Shown: positions 7,377 through 16,174 of the stretch, in pieces
Layout of the letters: every line of letters begins with the position of its first letter
Position numbering within the stretch: position 1 is the stretch's first letter
Assembly (NCBI GenBank): GCA_016217675.1
Contig: JACRHC010000033.1
Span: 62,001-126,000 of the forward strand
Length of the DNA: 64,000 bases
Source of the DNA: Nitrospirota bacterium
GTDB taxonomy: Bacteria; Nitrospirota; Thermodesulfovibrionia; Thermodesulfovibrionales; UBA6898
Direction: 5' to 3'
Position numbers and translations under genes: made by a program
The notes under the pieces: generated by a model
Told to the model about the DNA's origin: nothing
Seen by the model: the letters and a program-made list of their open reading frames with translations, nothing else
Databases searched by the model: none

Positions 7377-8858
7377 CTATATATCCGGCTGCTGCTGGGC
7401 AGCCTGTTTTTCCTGATACAGGACCATATATTCTGATTCCAGAGATTCGAAGCGCTGAATAGCTGCGGATAGTTCTTTCTCTTTTGCCTTGATCGATGCC
7501 TCGAGTTCCCTGACCATCTCCCTGAGATCTTCGTTCTCCTTCAGGACCTCTGCCGGAGCTTCGCTGATTGCTACCGGTCCCTGCTTCTTAAGCCGGTCAA
7601 GCTCCTTCTGCCATCTGCCGAGTTCCCCGACAAGGCGTTCATTTTCATTCTCCAGCGTTGTCACACAGAGTTCAAGCTGCCTGTAGTTTTCCTGGAACTC
7701 GGCAAGAGGCTCTTTTATGACCTCGCCTAAGTCTGCCTTATGGGCTGCATCAAAAAGCTTCTGCTCAAGATCCCGGTTCTTCTTTTTTATAGCGTCGAAC
7801 TTCTGCTGGGACTCTGAGATCACGTCCTTAAAGCTCATCAGAAAGGCTATCTTCCTGGCCTGCTCATCAACGAGAGCCTGAGAACCCCTGAGTTCCTCGC
7901 TTATACCGCCGATCTCCTCAACCTTTTCCTGAAGGACATCAATCTCATCAAGGGCGGTCTTTTTACCTTTCAGCACCAGCTTGAGCGCATCATCAAGGCC
8001 CCTGTAGATCTGATTCCAGAGTTCAGGCATCTCTTCCCCCGCCTTTTTGGGTCCTGCAAGCAGGCCTTTAAGAAACAAGATCCTTGCTGATTGAAGTTCA
8101 TTAATCACCTTCGAATCAGCTGTTGCGCCTTCCTGCTCTTTTTTTTCGTCAGCGTCAAGCTGCTTCAACTTCTCCTCTGCCTGCGCCCGGATGAACTTCC
8201 CGAATTCCATCACCTTTTTCTCAACCTTGAGCGGCACCTGCCTTCTCATCCGAAAATAGAGAAACAGAAACCCGGCAACCCAAAGAACTGCGGCAACCGC
8301 ATTGACTATAACCATTAGTACCCAGGGTGTTTTGTGAGCGGTCGGCTCCCCTGACCGACCTTTGGCCTCATGCTTAGCCTCAGCCCTGGAGTTGATGACT
8401 TCTTCATGGCCCTGCTTTTCCTCTGTTAGGACTTTTGCAGCCTGGCTGGAGGATACAGCGTTAAAGAGATGTTCCTGAACTTTTTTTAATCCTTTACCTT
8501 CGGCTATGACCCTGACCTGGTAATCGCCAGCCTGATCCGCCTTAAACTGGCAGGTATAAAGACCGTCTCCGGCATGGGCATCGCCATCCAGCCCATTATC
8601 AAAGAGTGCCTTGAAAAAGCCGCTTCCATCAGGCTGCTTTACATATGCTGACATCTTAAGGTGTCTGATGAATTCAGGACTGCTTATAACTGACTGGGAT
8701 TTTACGAGGCTGGCGGTAACGATCATAGAGTCGCCCTGTCGTATCTGGCTGCTCCGCAAGGCGCTCTGCAGATCTATCTCAGGTCCGCTTTCCTGTCCAA
8801 AAGCCGTTGATCCCTGCAGGAGCATTAACAATGCGATCAGGACAAATAATCTTTTCAT
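7377..8858 (-). CDS. Signal-peptide protein with extracytoplasmic beta domain, membrane helix and long coiled coil
   Basis: About 493 residues from the Met at 8858, which begins a clear signal peptide (MKRLFVLIALLMLL then Gly-Ser-Thr-Ala); the frame also opens 14 codons earlier at 8900. The exported part holds an Ig-like domain with the signature LDGDAHAGDGLYT, seen in choice-of-anchor type domains. A single membrane helix follows near residue 195 (WVLMVIVNAVAAVLWVAGFL), then about 280 cytoplasmic residues dominated by Glu/Lys/Gln-rich heptads predicted to form coiled coil. The order suggests a bitopic protein linking a periplasmic sensing or binding domain to a cytoplasmic scaffold. No catalytic motif was found and the family is not recognised. 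Confidence 0.8.
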   Translation of the reverse strand: MKRLFVLIALLMLLQGSTAFGQESGPEIDLQSALRSSQIRQGDSMIVTASLVKSQSVISSPEFIRHLKMSAYVKQPDGSGFFKALFDNGLDGDAHAGDGLYTCQFKADQAGDYQVRVIAEGKGLKKVQEHLFNAVSSSQAAKVLTEEKQGHEEVINSRAEAKHEAKGRSGEPTAHKTPWVLMVIVNAVAAVLWVAGFLFLYFRMRRQVPLKVEKKVMEFGKFIRAQAEEKLKQLDADEKKEQEGATADSKVINELQSARILFLKGLLAGPKKAGEEMPELWNQIYRGLDDALKLVLKGKKTALDEIDVLQEKVEEIGGISEELRGSQALVDEQARKIAFLMSFKDVISESQQKFDAIKKKNRDLEQKLFDAAHKADLGEVIKEPLAEFQENYRQLELCVTTLENENERLVGELGRWQKELDRLKKQGPVAISEAPAEVLKENEDLREMVRELEASIKAKEKELSAAIQRFESLESEYMVLYQEKQAAQQQPDI

Positions 8859-9058
8859 TTCAGCCAGATATCTCACTTTCTTCACGTTCCAGGCCTTCAT
8901 TAATGATCATCGCTTTTCACTAAGCTACGTATGCGGCCTCATCTATTACTTGTCGGAACATAATGAAAAAGAATTTAGCATAATTGCAACCTGCCAGAAG
9001 AGAGGAATAATGCAATGACTATCGGATCAGTTCATTCTCACTGAAGTTCAGCCCGAAT

Positions 9059-10138
9059 TCAGAGAGTCTCTCTTTGTCCATTATTTTCCTGCAGGCGCAG
9101 ACCGAAATTCTCAAGAGGAGAGAGGAACAAACTTCCGATAACAAGCGGCACTGCAAGACGACTTTCGAAAATATAAGCAGCATACCAAACCATTACTATA
9201 TAAGGCAGACTGAAGGCTAAAAAATGAAAAATCAGACGTCTATTATAGGCCTTTGCCAGTGCAACAAATAGACCTATCGCCGTCAGCCAAAAGGCAAAGC
9301 CGGATATATTTCTGTGAAAAAATCTGAGATTCAGAAGAAGCACCATGTCATGGTGTGTTGCGTGCTCAAAACCATAGATCAATCTCAGAACAATATAAAT
9401 ACAGAGGTAGCAGAAAAGAGGGAGCAAAATTGCAAGGTATGGTCGAATTTGCTTCAATCCGAAGCGCGATATACTGACCGTTGCAAAAAAAGATAGGCCC
9501 AGGGCCGCTGTTTCCCTATTCATGGCAGCAATTGACGTTAAAACGCAAAACCAGAATAAATGGCGCGGCAGGGGATTATTAACATAGAGCAGACTGATAT
9601 AGATAGCTGACACCAGAAAGAAATATGCGCTGCAATCATACGGATTTACCGAAAACTGAGTAATCCCTATTATAAAGGCAAGCACCAGGTTCAGACTTGC
9701 GCCCTCCAGAGAAGAAAGATTAAAGAAGCGGTTATCCTTAAACAGAAAATAGGCAAGAACGGTCGTCATTACCATAAATATGGTGTTCAGCAGGAAAAGA
9801 CTTTTATAAAAAACCACGTCTCCTTCCTTATCTATAAAAAGCACTATACGCCGGTCCTCTGCCTTATTCCAGTCAGCATATTTATCTTCATGGCCTGAAT
9901 CGATTTTTTTATCGAAGATGCTGTCAGCCCTGGAGACAACATCGTGAAGCGGGAACAATAAGGCTTTACTAAAGATCCTGTATCTGTAGACGTCCTGATC
10001 GTACTGTCTCTTGAACGTGGCCCTGGAAAATACGTCCTCAGCATAGCCTGTAACAAAACCGAAATATACCGTATACATGATGATAATAGGGAAGAGCACG
10101 GCAGAAAAAAGAAATATAAAAAAGCTCCGTGCGTTCAT
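9059..10138 (-). CDS. Polytopic membrane protein, possible GT-C-type enzyme
   Basis: A 359-residue protein with a signal-anchor-like N-terminus (SFFIFLFSAVLFPIIIMYTVYFGF), a hydrophilic loop of about 70 residues, then about seven to eight hydrophobic helices. A conserved-looking NRETA lies in a loop between helices, as in several polytopic glycan-polymerase-like families, but no recognised ArnT/PMT catalytic signature is visible. Its start overlaps the stop of the deacetylase gene by 4 bases, and that gene overlaps a DPM1-like glycosyltransferase, so the three are translationally coupled. By context it could transfer or flip a lipid-linked sugar. Function is inferred from neighbours only. Confidence 0.75.
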   Translation of the reverse strand: MNARSFFIFLFSAVLFPIIIMYTVYFGFVTGYAEDVFSRATFKRQYDQDVYRYRIFSKALLFPLHDVVSRADSIFDKKIDSGHEDKYADWNKAEDRRIVLFIDKEGDVVFYKSLFLLNTIFMVMTTVLAYFLFKDNRFFNLSSLEGASLNLVLAFIIGITQFSVNPYDCSAYFFLVSAIYISLLYVNNPLPRHLFWFCVLTSIAAMNRETAALGLSFFATVSISRFGLKQIRPYLAILLPLFCYLCIYIVLRLIYGFEHATHHDMVLLLNLRFFHRNISGFAFWLTAIGLFVALAKAYNRRLIFHFLAFSLPYIVMVWYAAYIFESRLAVPLVIGSLFLSPLENFGLRLQENNGQRETL

Positions 10139-10839
10139 TTTGCCAGGATGAAAGATCTATCTTTCAGTATTTGCATTTCCGCGTCCCTTTCGGGATGAGC
10201 CACTAATTCAACAATACCCTCCGGAAAGGGAAAACTTATGTTAATTCTGTCACTAATCCAGTCAAGCCCAATCAGGTAATCAGCCGAATTCATCCCTGAT
10301 TCCCTGAACATACTTCCTCCGATCCTGCCCATTACCCATAGTATAAGAGGCACCGCCTTCGTGGTCCTAAGAAAATCATTTTGAAAGAAACGGACATAGT
10401 TTTCTCTGGATTTTTTTCCAAGTTCAAGTGCCAGGGGGAGGTAGACCGGGAAGAAATGAACATGCTGGTGAGAGTTTATGCCGTCCGGACTCCTTCCAAA
10501 CAAGACAGAAAATTTGTCCATCTGCCTCCACCATTCTTTTCTGACTTTTTCCCTGCTATTTCCACCTGTAAAATACGATTTCATAAAATCGAATATTCTT
10601 GAAAGTTGTTCTCCTCTTCTTTCTTCCCTGCCATCGATTTTTTCCGGAAGTTCAAGGTGGAGGTCCAGTTTCACGCCGGAAGCTGCGAGTCTCTCAATAT
10701 CCGCGCCTTCAAATACACCGTCAGCGAATACTGCTACTCTTTGAATCTTCCCGAGCAGCGCTAATTCCAGAATCGCCTGATTGGCCTTGCGGCTTAATCC
10801 AAAATCATCGGCTGAAATCACCAGATTCATTTTCCCCAT
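10135..10839 (-). CDS. YdjC/ChbG-family carbohydrate deacetylase
   Basis: 234 residues, in the normal size range for YdjC/ChbG/HpnK enzymes that remove N-acetyl groups from sugars. The N-terminal strand and metal site NLVISADDFGLS carries the family Asp-Asp pair, LDLHLELPE supplies a His, and NSHQHVHFFP the HQHVH metal/catalytic motif; no signal peptide, so cytoplasmic. It overlaps the DPM1-like glycosyltransferase upstream by 13 bases and the membrane protein downstream by 4. In Francisella the YdjC member NaxD deacetylates an undecaprenyl-phosphate-linked aminosugar made by a DPM1-like enzyme; the pairing here suggests a similar lipid-linked substrate, which is inference. Confidence 0.88.
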   Translation of the reverse strand: MGKMNLVISADDFGLSRKANQAILELALLGKIQRVAVFADGVFEGADIERLAASGVKLDLHLELPEKIDGREERRGEQLSRIFDFMKSYFTGGNSREKVRKEWWRQMDKFSVLFGRSPDGINSHQHVHFFPVYLPLALELGKKSRENYVRFFQNDFLRTTKAVPLILWVMGRIGGSMFRESGMNSADYLIGLDWISDRINISFPFPEGIVELVAHPERDAEMQILKDRSFILAK

Positions 10840-11570
10840 CGGTATACACCTTTGAAATCATTGACACGGATTTTGAAAAGTGCAAAAAACATTGTGAAAG
10901 GATCAACAAAAAGTCTGACCGTGCTGGCGCGGGGGTTTTGCAGGGTTATGGGCAGTTCTTTTATGGAATACCCCATTTTTCTCGCGATAAAAATTACTTC
11001 GGAATCAAAGGCAAAGCGCTTTATCGTGGCTGCGGAAAATATCCGGACGGCCGCTTCCCGCCTAAAAACCTTAAATCCGCACTGCGTATCCTGGACCTCC
11101 CAGCTGTTGAGAATCAGCATCCGAAGCAGACGGAAAACACGTTCCATTATCCGGCGATGCCAAAGGACAGGTTCGAGAATTCTAAGCCCCGGCACAAACC
11201 TGGACGCAATAGCAATATCTCTGCCCTGTTCTATTTCTTCGGCAAATGCTCTTAATTCCTCGATAGGGATGGCAAGGTCGGCGTCCAGAAACATGATAAT
11301 GCCGTCATCTCCGCTGGCAGCAAGAACTCCTTTCTTCACCGTACTGCCCTTACCCTCATTTTCCCTGCTGTCAATGATAACCAAAGGGACTTCTTTTTGA
11401 ACCAGGCTCAATTCTGAAACGGTATTGTCCTTACTGCCGTCATCAACCGCTATAATTTCAAAATCAGCAAAATTGGCTGTCAGGTAATTATGAATTCTTT
11501 TAACATTGCCGGAAATAGTCATCCCTTCGTTGAAACAGGGGACTATGACTGAAACCCTTTCGTTTCTCAT
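10827..11570 (-). CDS. GT2 glycosyltransferase, dolichyl/undecaprenyl-phosphate sugar synthase-like
   Basis: 247 residues with the GT-A fold of family 2: VSVIVPCFNEG at the N-terminus, IIAVDDGSKDNT near residue 40, and the DXD-type metal site MFLDADLAIP near residue 92. ALGP-type details such as NEGKGSTVKKGVLAASG resemble the DPM1/DPG-synthase subgroup, which moves a sugar from a nucleotide donor to a polyprenyl phosphate at the cytoplasmic face. There are no C-terminal membrane helices. It leads the coupled set with the deacetylase and the membrane protein. The sugar cannot be read from the sequence. Confidence 0.88.
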   Translation of the reverse strand: MRNERVSVIVPCFNEGMTISGNVKRIHNYLTANFADFEIIAVDDGSKDNTVSELSLVQKEVPLVIIDSRENEGKGSTVKKGVLAASGDDGIIMFLDADLAIPIEELRAFAEEIEQGRDIAIASRFVPGLRILEPVLWHRRIMERVFRLLRMLILNSWEVQDTQCGFKVFRREAAVRIFSAATIKRFAFDSEVIFIARKMGYSIKELPITLQNPRASTVRLFVDPFTMFFALFKIRVNDFKGVYRWGK

Positions 11571-11613
11571 GTGCGGGGAAAATCAGCCCAAGGGATAGTC
11601 AATCGCAGAAAGG

Positions 11614-12765
11614 CTAATCATTGAGATGTACAACCGCTACGCCATCGGTATTGCGGCAAACTACCAAGCTCGCGTGGATGTCTTTGTTATAAGCTGACAT
11701 GATACCGTAACCGCCACACTTGGAATTCAGAGGTATTATCTGATCGCTGACGGTTATTGCATCTCTGTCGAAACTTACAAAAGATAGCGCTGTATCGTGC
11801 GTAATAATCAGTCTGCCGGCATTATTAGTGCCAGTGGAACTGATCTTGTCAATATGCACAGGACTACCCGCCGGCAGCCTATATCTTTGCGCTACAGCAG
11901 CAGCTCCACTGGTTCCTATCGTGATTACTTCCAGTTTCGGATCAGCCGTTCCTGAGACAGCCGCAATATACGAAGTTTTTGTAGGAACATCGTAATACAA
12001 GGGAACTGCATAAGCGACCTTCTGCTCCATGGAAGTGGTCAGGATAACTGCAGGCGAAAAGGACGCACCTTTGTTTCTTAATAACCAGACGTTTGGTTCA
12101 AACGTTTCAGGGATGATCAGATCTGCATAGCCATCGTTATCAATATCACCCACACTCAGGGTCTTTGCAAAAAGATCAGCCTGCTGAGCATTACCGGTAA
12201 GATCAACCTTCTTAAGCTCAAAATTCAGGGGGCCGCGGGACGTATATACATAGACCTCCCTGTCCATAGCGCCAACTACAGCGATATCGGTTATTCCATC
12301 GTGATTAACGTCAGCCAAAGCCATGTTAAAACCATAACGAGGGGCATTCAAGTGAAGGCCGCTGTTCGTAAAATGTCCACTCCCGTCATTTACTGCAACC
12401 CCAACAAATTTTTCTGACGTTGCAGCGATATCCTGAATACCGTCGCCGTTAAAATCTCCCACAGCCACGGCAGTGGGCATTTCAATGAGGTCCCTGATGA
12501 TCAGCGGTGCAGAAAGGTCCAGATGACCTTCCCTGTTAAAATAAACGTAGATGCCTGCATATTTGACTGCAACTGCGGCATCCAGGCGTCCGTCCGAGTT
12601 GAAATCAGCATAGGCCACGGAAAAAGGCTTGTCCTTTAGCGGTACAAAACTGTCAGCGCTGCCTGAAGCCGGCTGGCTGACCTTACTGCCACCACAACCG
12701 AGGCAAACAAACAGCGATAGTGCCGTTATTAAACCGCACACCTGCATCTTTGCAGAATACATCAC
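11614..12765 (-). CDS. Lipoprotein with FG-GAP/VCBS beta-propeller repeats
   Basis: 383 residues. The N-terminus has a lipobox (FVCLGCGGS, with Cys near residue 24), so it is an outer- or inner-membrane lipoprotein. The rest carries repeated calcium-loop signatures of integrin-like FG-GAP/VCBS propellers: YADFNSDGRLD, VGDFNGDGIQD, LADVNHDGITD and VGDIDNDGYAD, spaced about 50-60 residues apart, so probably a six- or seven-bladed propeller. Such domains bind polysaccharide or protein partners. The start overlaps the stop of the SurA-like isomerase gene by 4 bases, so the two are made together and the isomerase may help fold this or other exported proteins. Confidence 0.85.
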   Translation of the reverse strand: MMYSAKMQVCGLITALSLFVCLGCGGSKVSQPASGSADSFVPLKDKPFSVAYADFNSDGRLDAAVAVKYAGIYVYFNREGHLDLSAPLIIRDLIEMPTAVAVGDFNGDGIQDIAATSEKFVGVAVNDGSGHFTNSGLHLNAPRYGFNMALADVNHDGITDIAVVGAMDREVYVYTSRGPLNFELKKVDLTGNAQQADLFAKTLSVGDIDNDGYADLIIPETFEPNVWLLRNKGASFSPAVILTTSMEQKVAYAVPLYYDVPTKTSYIAAVSGTADPKLEVITIGTSGAAAVAQRYRLPAGSPVHIDKISSTGTNNAGRLIITHDTALSFVSFDRDAITVSDQIIPLNSKCGGYGIMSAYNKDIHASLVVCRNTDGVAVVHLND

Positions 12766-13673
12766 TTCAACAAATCACTTTTCAATTTCAGGTTATATTC
12801 CTTTTGCAGTGATAATGTTAGATCACTATTAGCCTTAGCGTTTTTTCTGGCTTTAAGCTCATTAGTGACAATCCCTTTAACAGCAGAAAAGTCCTTCCTT
12901 TCAGCGGGGAATATGGACTTTAATACAACAACGGTGCTTCGCCCCTTACTATGTACTATTTCAACGGTATTGGGTAATAGCTGAATGAATTTTTCGAGCG
13001 CTACGCCTTCAATATTCGGCATCGTGCGTTGGCTCGTATAATAATTCGAAATTTTAGATTCTCGTATGAATAAGTCGGGATTTTCTTTCTTGATTTTCTC
13101 AAGCTCCTGTGAGGGCAAGGGCTCCATGCCGCCTTCCATTACTGATAGCTTTATCCTGTTTGCGAGCTGCTCCAGCACATTGGCGGGATCTCCAGCAAGT
13201 TTGCCTTCGGTATCAGAAATAGTATAGAAAAAGCCGCTATACAGGGTAGGGCGAACAAATTTACTCTCATCTTTTTCATAGTAATCACGAATTTCATTTT
13301 CATCTAATGTAACATTCTTTAGCTGATCCTCAAGAACTGCATCGATCAATATTTTTCTCGTTGCAGCTCTGATTTTATCAGTAATGGTTGGCTCTTTATC
13401 CAGACCTTTTTCGAGTGCTTTTTTATAAAATAATTCAGCGACAATTCGAGCCTGAAGCATTTCTATCTTCTTTTCAAAAGTAAGCTTATAACCCTGTTTC
13501 TTTTCTACCGCATTGATATCGTTCATGAAATCTGAAAGCTTAATGCCACCGCCATCGAATACAGCAACATATTCGTTCACAGTTGTTTGCATATCTTTAT
13601 CCATCGCATACAACATTGAATACATTGCAAATACAAGCATTAAGACTGCTAAAATTCTGGCAATAAAACTCAT
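12762..13673 (-). CDS. SurA/PpiC-like peptidyl-prolyl isomerase, exported
   Basis: 303 residues with a hydrophobic N-terminal signal segment (ILAVLMLVFAMYSMLYA). The middle resembles the SurA N-domain helices (IKLSDFMNDINAVEKKQGY, FEKKIEMLQARIVAELFYKKALEKG) followed by ENEIRDYYEKDESKFVRP, the usual entry to a parvulin domain, and an extended C-terminal half (FIQLLPNTVEIVHSKGRSTVVVLKS). This layout matches periplasmic chaperone-isomerases, including EpsD-type members in exopolysaccharide loci. The classical parvulin core is divergent, so a pure chaperone role is possible. It is the first gene of a two-gene unit with the FG-GAP lipoprotein. Confidence 0.75.
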   Translation of the reverse strand: MSFIARILAVLMLVFAMYSMLYAMDKDMQTTVNEYVAVFDGGGIKLSDFMNDINAVEKKQGYKLTFEKKIEMLQARIVAELFYKKALEKGLDKEPTITDKIRAATRKILIDAVLEDQLKNVTLDENEIRDYYEKDESKFVRPTLYSGFFYTISDTEGKLAGDPANVLEQLANRIKLSVMEGGMEPLPSQELEKIKKENPDLFIRESKISNYYTSQRTMPNIEGVALEKFIQLLPNTVEIVHSKGRSTVVVLKSIFPAERKDFSAVKGIVTNELKARKNAKANSDLTLSLQKEYNLKLKSDLLK

Positions 13674-13803
13674 AGCTACTCCTTCATTGGGAATTACAGT
13701 TTAGATAATCTATAGTCTTACACTATCTTCGGTCAATCGGCGAAAGTCGTCATATAGGCATACGGGATAGACTATGACCAGAACTGCACGAACATCTCAA
13801 ATA

Positions 13804-14274
13804 CTACCAATAGGTTCCAGTCAGGCCGATTATAACGTGATACCATTTGCCATCAATCCTTTCCCACAGATCGTCAAACTCCTGCACTCTATCGCCTTCG
13901 GGCATTTTCATATTCATTGGTGGCCAACTTCCTATCAGCCTCACCTTGACCGGTGTAAAGCCTTTTGCATGGCTTCCTTCTTTGCCTATTTCGATGATAG
14001 TAAAATCCTTTAGCGGCATTGCGGCCTCTCTTTGAATATATTGCCCTCTATCCTTATTGAGATCATCTGCATTTTTAGAAGCTATTGATCTTCTTTCAAA
14101 ATACCATGCTTCCTCGATTTTCTTGTCTTTTTTTAGCTGATAAAAATTGCTTACCGTCTCATCAAGGGAAGCAGATGGAAGCACGCGTTTAGACTGAGAC
14201 GCGCACGAAAAGATATTAACCATTACTATTAGCAGCATTATTGAAAGAGCTTTGTCATATCGCCTTCTGCTCAT
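13804..14274 (-). CDS. Small hypothetical lipoprotein
   Basis: 156 residues with a basic N-terminus (MSRRRYDK), a hydrophobic core and a lipobox-like NIFSCA, so probably a lipoprotein cleaved before Cys. The mature part is mixed alpha/beta (FYQLKKDKKIEEAWYFERRS, DFTIIEIGKEGSH, GKWYHVIIGLTG), reminiscent of small periplasmic domains of the NTF2/SnoaL shape (domain ending in an aromatic beta strand after a WERIDGKWY turn). This fold idea is inference. It stands between the isomerase unit and the secreted protein at 14372, with about 130 bases on its downstream side showing no clear signals. Confidence 0.65.
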   Translation of the reverse strand: MSRRRYDKALSIMLLIVMVNIFSCASQSKRVLPSASLDETVSNFYQLKKDKKIEEAWYFERRSIASKNADDLNKDRGQYIQREAAMPLKDFTIIEIGKEGSHAKGFTPVKVRLIGSWPPMNMKMPEGDRVQEFDDLWERIDGKWYHVIIGLTGTYW

Positions 14275-14302
14275 TGTTTCTTTAATCTCCTTTTATTGGC
14301 AA

Positions 14303-14341
14303 ATGAAAAGCGGGAAGCATCACAGATGATGCTTCCCGCTT
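14303..14341 (-). terminator. Intrinsic terminator of the secreted-protein gene
   Basis: Arms 14309-14321 and 14328-14340 (AGCGGGAAGCATC against GATGCTTCCCGCT) give a perfect 13-bp stem with a six-base loop. Read on the minus strand it is followed by CTTTTCATTT. It begins 31 bases beyond the stop of the gene at 14372. Confidence 0.8.
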
Positions 14342-14371
14342 AAGTCCTTCAGCAAAAACTATTATGAAAAT

Positions 14372-15637
14372 TTAAGGAACAAAGGTAATTGCCTGGAAGC
14401 CACCAATTACTGGGAGGTTGATGCCATCCCAAATTGCCTTCTGCTCTGCAATCAATGGATAGATATCTGCCCATGCTGCTGATTCTGTGATAACAAACCC
14501 TAAAATAGGGAAAGGGATATTGAGTCTTACTTCGCCAGCTGCGATGCTGCCGTTATGGAGTTCATTCAGGCCTGAACCGAAGTTTGTGAAGCAGACTTCG
14601 TCAGGACACACTGTTGATACTGAACCAGGAACCTCTGCATCATCAAACATCTGATGTGCCTGGCCAACAAGGTGATCATACCTGTCAAATCCACCAGCAG
14701 AAGGAGCGTGTGAAAGATCCGGGGCAACGGTTACCAATACAGTCTGGTAATCAGCGTTGTCATTAAATCTTGCCCAGTACCTTGGTCCTGCAGGAACAGG
14801 TCCGCCTGAAGTGTAAGATGCGCCGAGTGCATTGGTAACATTACATGGCACACCAGCACCAGAGTTGTGAAGAATATCAGGAAGAACAAGTGACTCTGTG
14901 ACCAAAAGCTCATACCAGTCAATATTGGGGTTGCCTACGCCATCATCAATTGATGAGAAGGTATCAGTTGCATCTAAATCCATGTTCATAAAGCAGCCAA
15001 TACCAAGTGTATTGGTAGTTTCAAGCAGGCCATCTGTGCCGAAGTTTGCGAAGTTCTGCAGCATCGCAGTATTCATCGCCATGGCAGCAGTAGGTGATAC
15101 GAGAGCCATCCTCATGAATATGCTGTCAGGCGCTTCAGTTTCAAGAGTCGCCTGGCTGTACTGGCTCGCGCCCATTGCTGCTGCGCAAGACGTTCCATCC
15201 GCTGAAACTACGGCAGTAATATACCCATAAGCAATGCCGCTTGTTGTATAGGTAGCAAACGTAGCAGGGAACCCTGGCGTTCCAACAGAAGGAACGCTAT
15301 TGCCTCCAAAACCGTCGCTATAGTCGTTGATCACTATGCCACCTGTTGCATCGGTAGCAGAAATAATAACGCCATAGTTGTCGTACGGTGTAAGGCAGGC
15401 TGACCAGTCATAGATATGGTGGCTTTCGCCGTCCCAAACTGCAAAATGCACTTTTGTAAACGATGAAGCAGATACGCTCTGCACATTAATGAGGGCATCC
15501 ATTCCAGCGCCAGCTTGTATATAAGTTACTGCTGCGCCACCAGGAACGTTGTCAATCTGGGACTTCGCTGCCATTGCAGTGCCAAAACTGAGCACTAAAA
15601 CACAGAGAATTAAACTGATAAATACATTTTTCTTCAC
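14372..15637 (-). CDS. Secreted hypothetical protein
   Basis: 421 residues starting at GTG 15637 with a strong GGAGG six bases upstream. A classical signal peptide is visible (MKKNVFISLILCVLVLSFG then TAMAA). The mature protein is Gly/Ala/Asp-rich with low charge, a beta-sandwich style of sequence (VHFAVWDGESHHIYDWSACL, GYITAVVSADGTSCA) and three or more cysteine pairs, which suggests an extracellular disulfide-stabilised protein. No PEP-CTERM, LPXTG or autotransporter tail is present. The leader upstream is long (at least 200 bases) and contains a GAGCC/GGCTC hairpin close to the start. Family not recognised; the neighbouring secretin could be its export route, which is speculation. Confidence 0.75.
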   Translation of the reverse strand: MKKNVFISLILCVLVLSFGTAMAAKSQIDNVPGGAAVTYIQAGAGMDALINVQSVSASSFTKVHFAVWDGESHHIYDWSACLTPYDNYGVIISATDATGGIVINDYSDGFGGNSVPSVGTPGFPATFATYTTSGIAYGYITAVVSADGTSCAAAMGASQYSQATLETEAPDSIFMRMALVSPTAAMAMNTAMLQNFANFGTDGLLETTNTLGIGCFMNMDLDATDTFSSIDDGVGNPNIDWYELLVTESLVLPDILHNSGAGVPCNVTNALGASYTSGGPVPAGPRYWARFNDNADYQTVLVTVAPDLSHAPSAGGFDRYDHLVGQAHQMFDDAEVPGSVSTVCPDEVCFTNFGSGLNELHNGSIAAGEVRLNIPFPILGFVITESAAWADIYPLIAEQKAIWDGINLPVIGGFQAITFVP

Positions 15638-16174
15638 TTAAGACCTCCTCTTTGCTTTTGTTGTTTTTTTTTGATGAGCCTATGGCTCACATCCGTCATT
15701 CGTCATTTCACTTACACTCAATCCTGACAACTGTTTTTCGCTTAGCTCTCTCACCACCTTTTTTTAGAATTTTCAGTAGTTCTAAATATTCATGCAGAGA
15801 CTGCATAAATAATAACTGATAGATGAATAGAAGCTTTTTTCTGTCACCCCCTTATATCTTTAGTGCTAAGTGTAATCAAAGACTCTTCCTTTGTCAAGTC
15901 TTTTTTATCCATAAATTCATCAACATACAAGGAAATATTTCCATCCTCGCAAGGCATTTTTCCAGATGAGAACGAGTCATCATTTCTAAGCCTCTCCGCA
16001 ATAAATCTGGATTGCGTCTCAAAAGTCAAAACCAATGAAAATTTAAAGCAAATTTAATGCCATCCTCTATATTATGCAATATCATTGGTTTTATTGCTTT
16101 TGTCTTCGATTCAATTGTTTTAATCACACAACACTGTGTTTGATTTGCACCGGATCTGCAAGCAAACATTGTGA
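15638..16174. other. Non-coding gap and leader of the secreted-protein gene
   Basis: About 540 bases without a convincing gene. A 63-codon minus-strand frame (15844-16035) exists but opens at TTG with no ribosome binding site, and an equal-sized plus-strand frame overlaps it. Near the downstream gene there is an A/T-rich stretch and a short hairpin around 15677-15689 (GAGCC/GGCTC) just ahead of the GGAGG site. Promoter elements could not be assigned with confidence. Confidence 0.5.

Noticed and set aside
7377-8858. Coiled-coil membrane protein as a chemoreceptor or Wzz-type co-polymerase
   Set aside because: It has one membrane helix after the periplasmic domain, and neither a methyl-accepting signalling tip nor the Wzz proline-rich second helix is visible.
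15844-16035. 63-codon minus-strand frame upstream of the secreted protein gene
   Set aside because: It opens at TTG without a ribosome binding site, a similar plus-strand frame overlaps it, and the sequence resembles no family.
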